Source of the DNA: Rhodospirillaceae bacterium
GTDB lineage: Bacteria; Pseudomonadota; Alphaproteobacteria; Rhodospirillales; Magnetovibrionaceae
DNA: 6,287 nucleotides
NCBI GenBank assembly: GCA_002732845.1
Contig: NVSZ01000040.1
Location: 18,892-25,178, forward strand
Direction of reading: 5' to 3'
Under the pieces are notes generated by a model. That model was not told the DNA's origin, ran no database searches, and saw only the letters and a list, made by a program, of their open reading frames with translations. Positions 6,042 through 6,287 of the stretch are shown piece by piece; position 1 is the first letter of the stretch; each line of letters opens with the position of its first letter. The position numbers and the translations under genes were made by a program.

Positions 6042-6287
6042 CTGAATTCTGCGTTCAAAAAAAAGATTTCTATATTTAATACGCTTTTTTCTATTAAATA
6101 TCTGCGCAAATCTCCCTTATCAATTCTTGCTATTGCACTTGTTGTTGCTCTGATTTCGATCACGCTTGTCGCGTCTCCTGCAAACGCTACACCCTGGTGG
6201 TTTGCGCTTTTCACAAAGGGTGACGGCAGCGCAACATCGAATTCAGAATTCGAACGCTGGCACTCCTTTTTCGTCAATCAGGCCGCC
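6042..6287 (+). CDS. Secreted protein of unknown function with Sec signal peptide, CTG start (3' partial)
   Basis: The frame is open from the stop at 6024-6026 to the window end: 82 codons from CTG 6042. No ATG, GTG or TTG occurs in frame, so the start is non-canonical unless the first base is a sequencing error for ATG. Residues 1-26 are basic (FKKK at 5-8, K19, R22, K23). Residues 27-44 are a hydrophobic core (SILAIALVVALISITLVA). SPANA at 45-49 ends in A-N-A, an ideal signal peptidase I site, so the mature protein would begin TPWWFALF (cleavage after 6188). No lipobox cysteine is present. The n-region is long, as in many exported proteins with extended leaders. The visible 33 mature residues, rich in Trp, Phe and Ser, match no family I know. 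It follows the large gene in the same direction after 260 bases and probably has its own promoter. An A8 run (6057-6064) lies in codons 6-8. Confidence 0.72.
   Translation, partial: MNSAFKKKISIFNTLFSIKYLRKSPLSILAIALVVALISITLVASPANATPWWFALFTKGDGSATSNSEFERWHSFFVNQAA

Noticed and set aside
6059..6090. AAAAAAG...CTTTTTT as an intrinsic terminator
   Set aside because: The stem is almost all A-T with an 18-base loop, and it lies within the signal-peptide codons of the second gene. It has no GC-rich stem.
5813..6251. Four GAATTC sites in about 440 bases at the 3' end against one (2136) in the large gene
   Set aside because: Two of them come from one palindrome, and the region is AT-rich. This does not need a cloning artefact or a restriction-modification explanation.
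6023..6277. 84-residue open frame on the minus strand
   Set aside because: It is the shadow of the CTG-start gene. The plus strand has a strong Shine-Dalgarno site and a textbook signal peptide; the minus frame has neither and shows no recognisable domain.

Overview
The window holds the 3' part of one very large gene, a 260-base gap, and the first 82 codons of a second gene. Both genes read on the + strand and both are cut by the window edges. Coding DNA is of middling GC by eye, and the gap is more AT-rich. I see no mobile element, CRISPR array, tRNA or rRNA.

The large gene (1-5781) is open from the first base, so its true start lies upstream. It encodes at least 1926 residues of a modular secreted or surface protein. 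Fifteen tandem fibronectin-III/Ig-like beta-sandwich domains of about 96-104 residues come first (the first is cut). Two more divergent Ig-like domains follow, then a beta-rich pre-tail module, then a C-terminal domain of the T9SS type A / FlgD-Ig-like kind. The tandem domains are not a simple monomer array. By linker and loop type they fall into three classes in the order A A A C B, A A A C B, A B, A B, C.

The gap (5782-6041) holds a possible hairpin just after the stop codon, a candidate sigma70-type promoter, a folded leader with a closing stem around a nine-pair hairpin, and a strong Shine-Dalgarno sequence.

The second gene begins at about 6042 and has no ATG, GTG or TTG in frame in this window, so an ordinary gene caller would miss it. 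It starts most plausibly at CTG and encodes a textbook Sec signal peptide with an ANA cleavage site. It is a second exported protein of unknown function.

This combination of giant FN3-like arrays with a T9SS/FlgD-like tail is typical of Gram-negative lineages of the Bacteroidota/Fibrobacterota-Chlorobiota side and of several uncultured candidate phyla (for example Latescibacteria, Elusimicrobia and Omnitrophica-like genomes). I cannot narrow it further from the sequence. Both genes point to the cell envelope: the first looks like a long acidic stalk or adhesin, the second like an exported partner or an independent secreted protein. I found no convincing new defence, mobile or RNA system. The most useful leads are the cryptic CTG-start gene, the higher-order domain duplication, and a sharp change in codon choice over the last 56 codons of the large gene.
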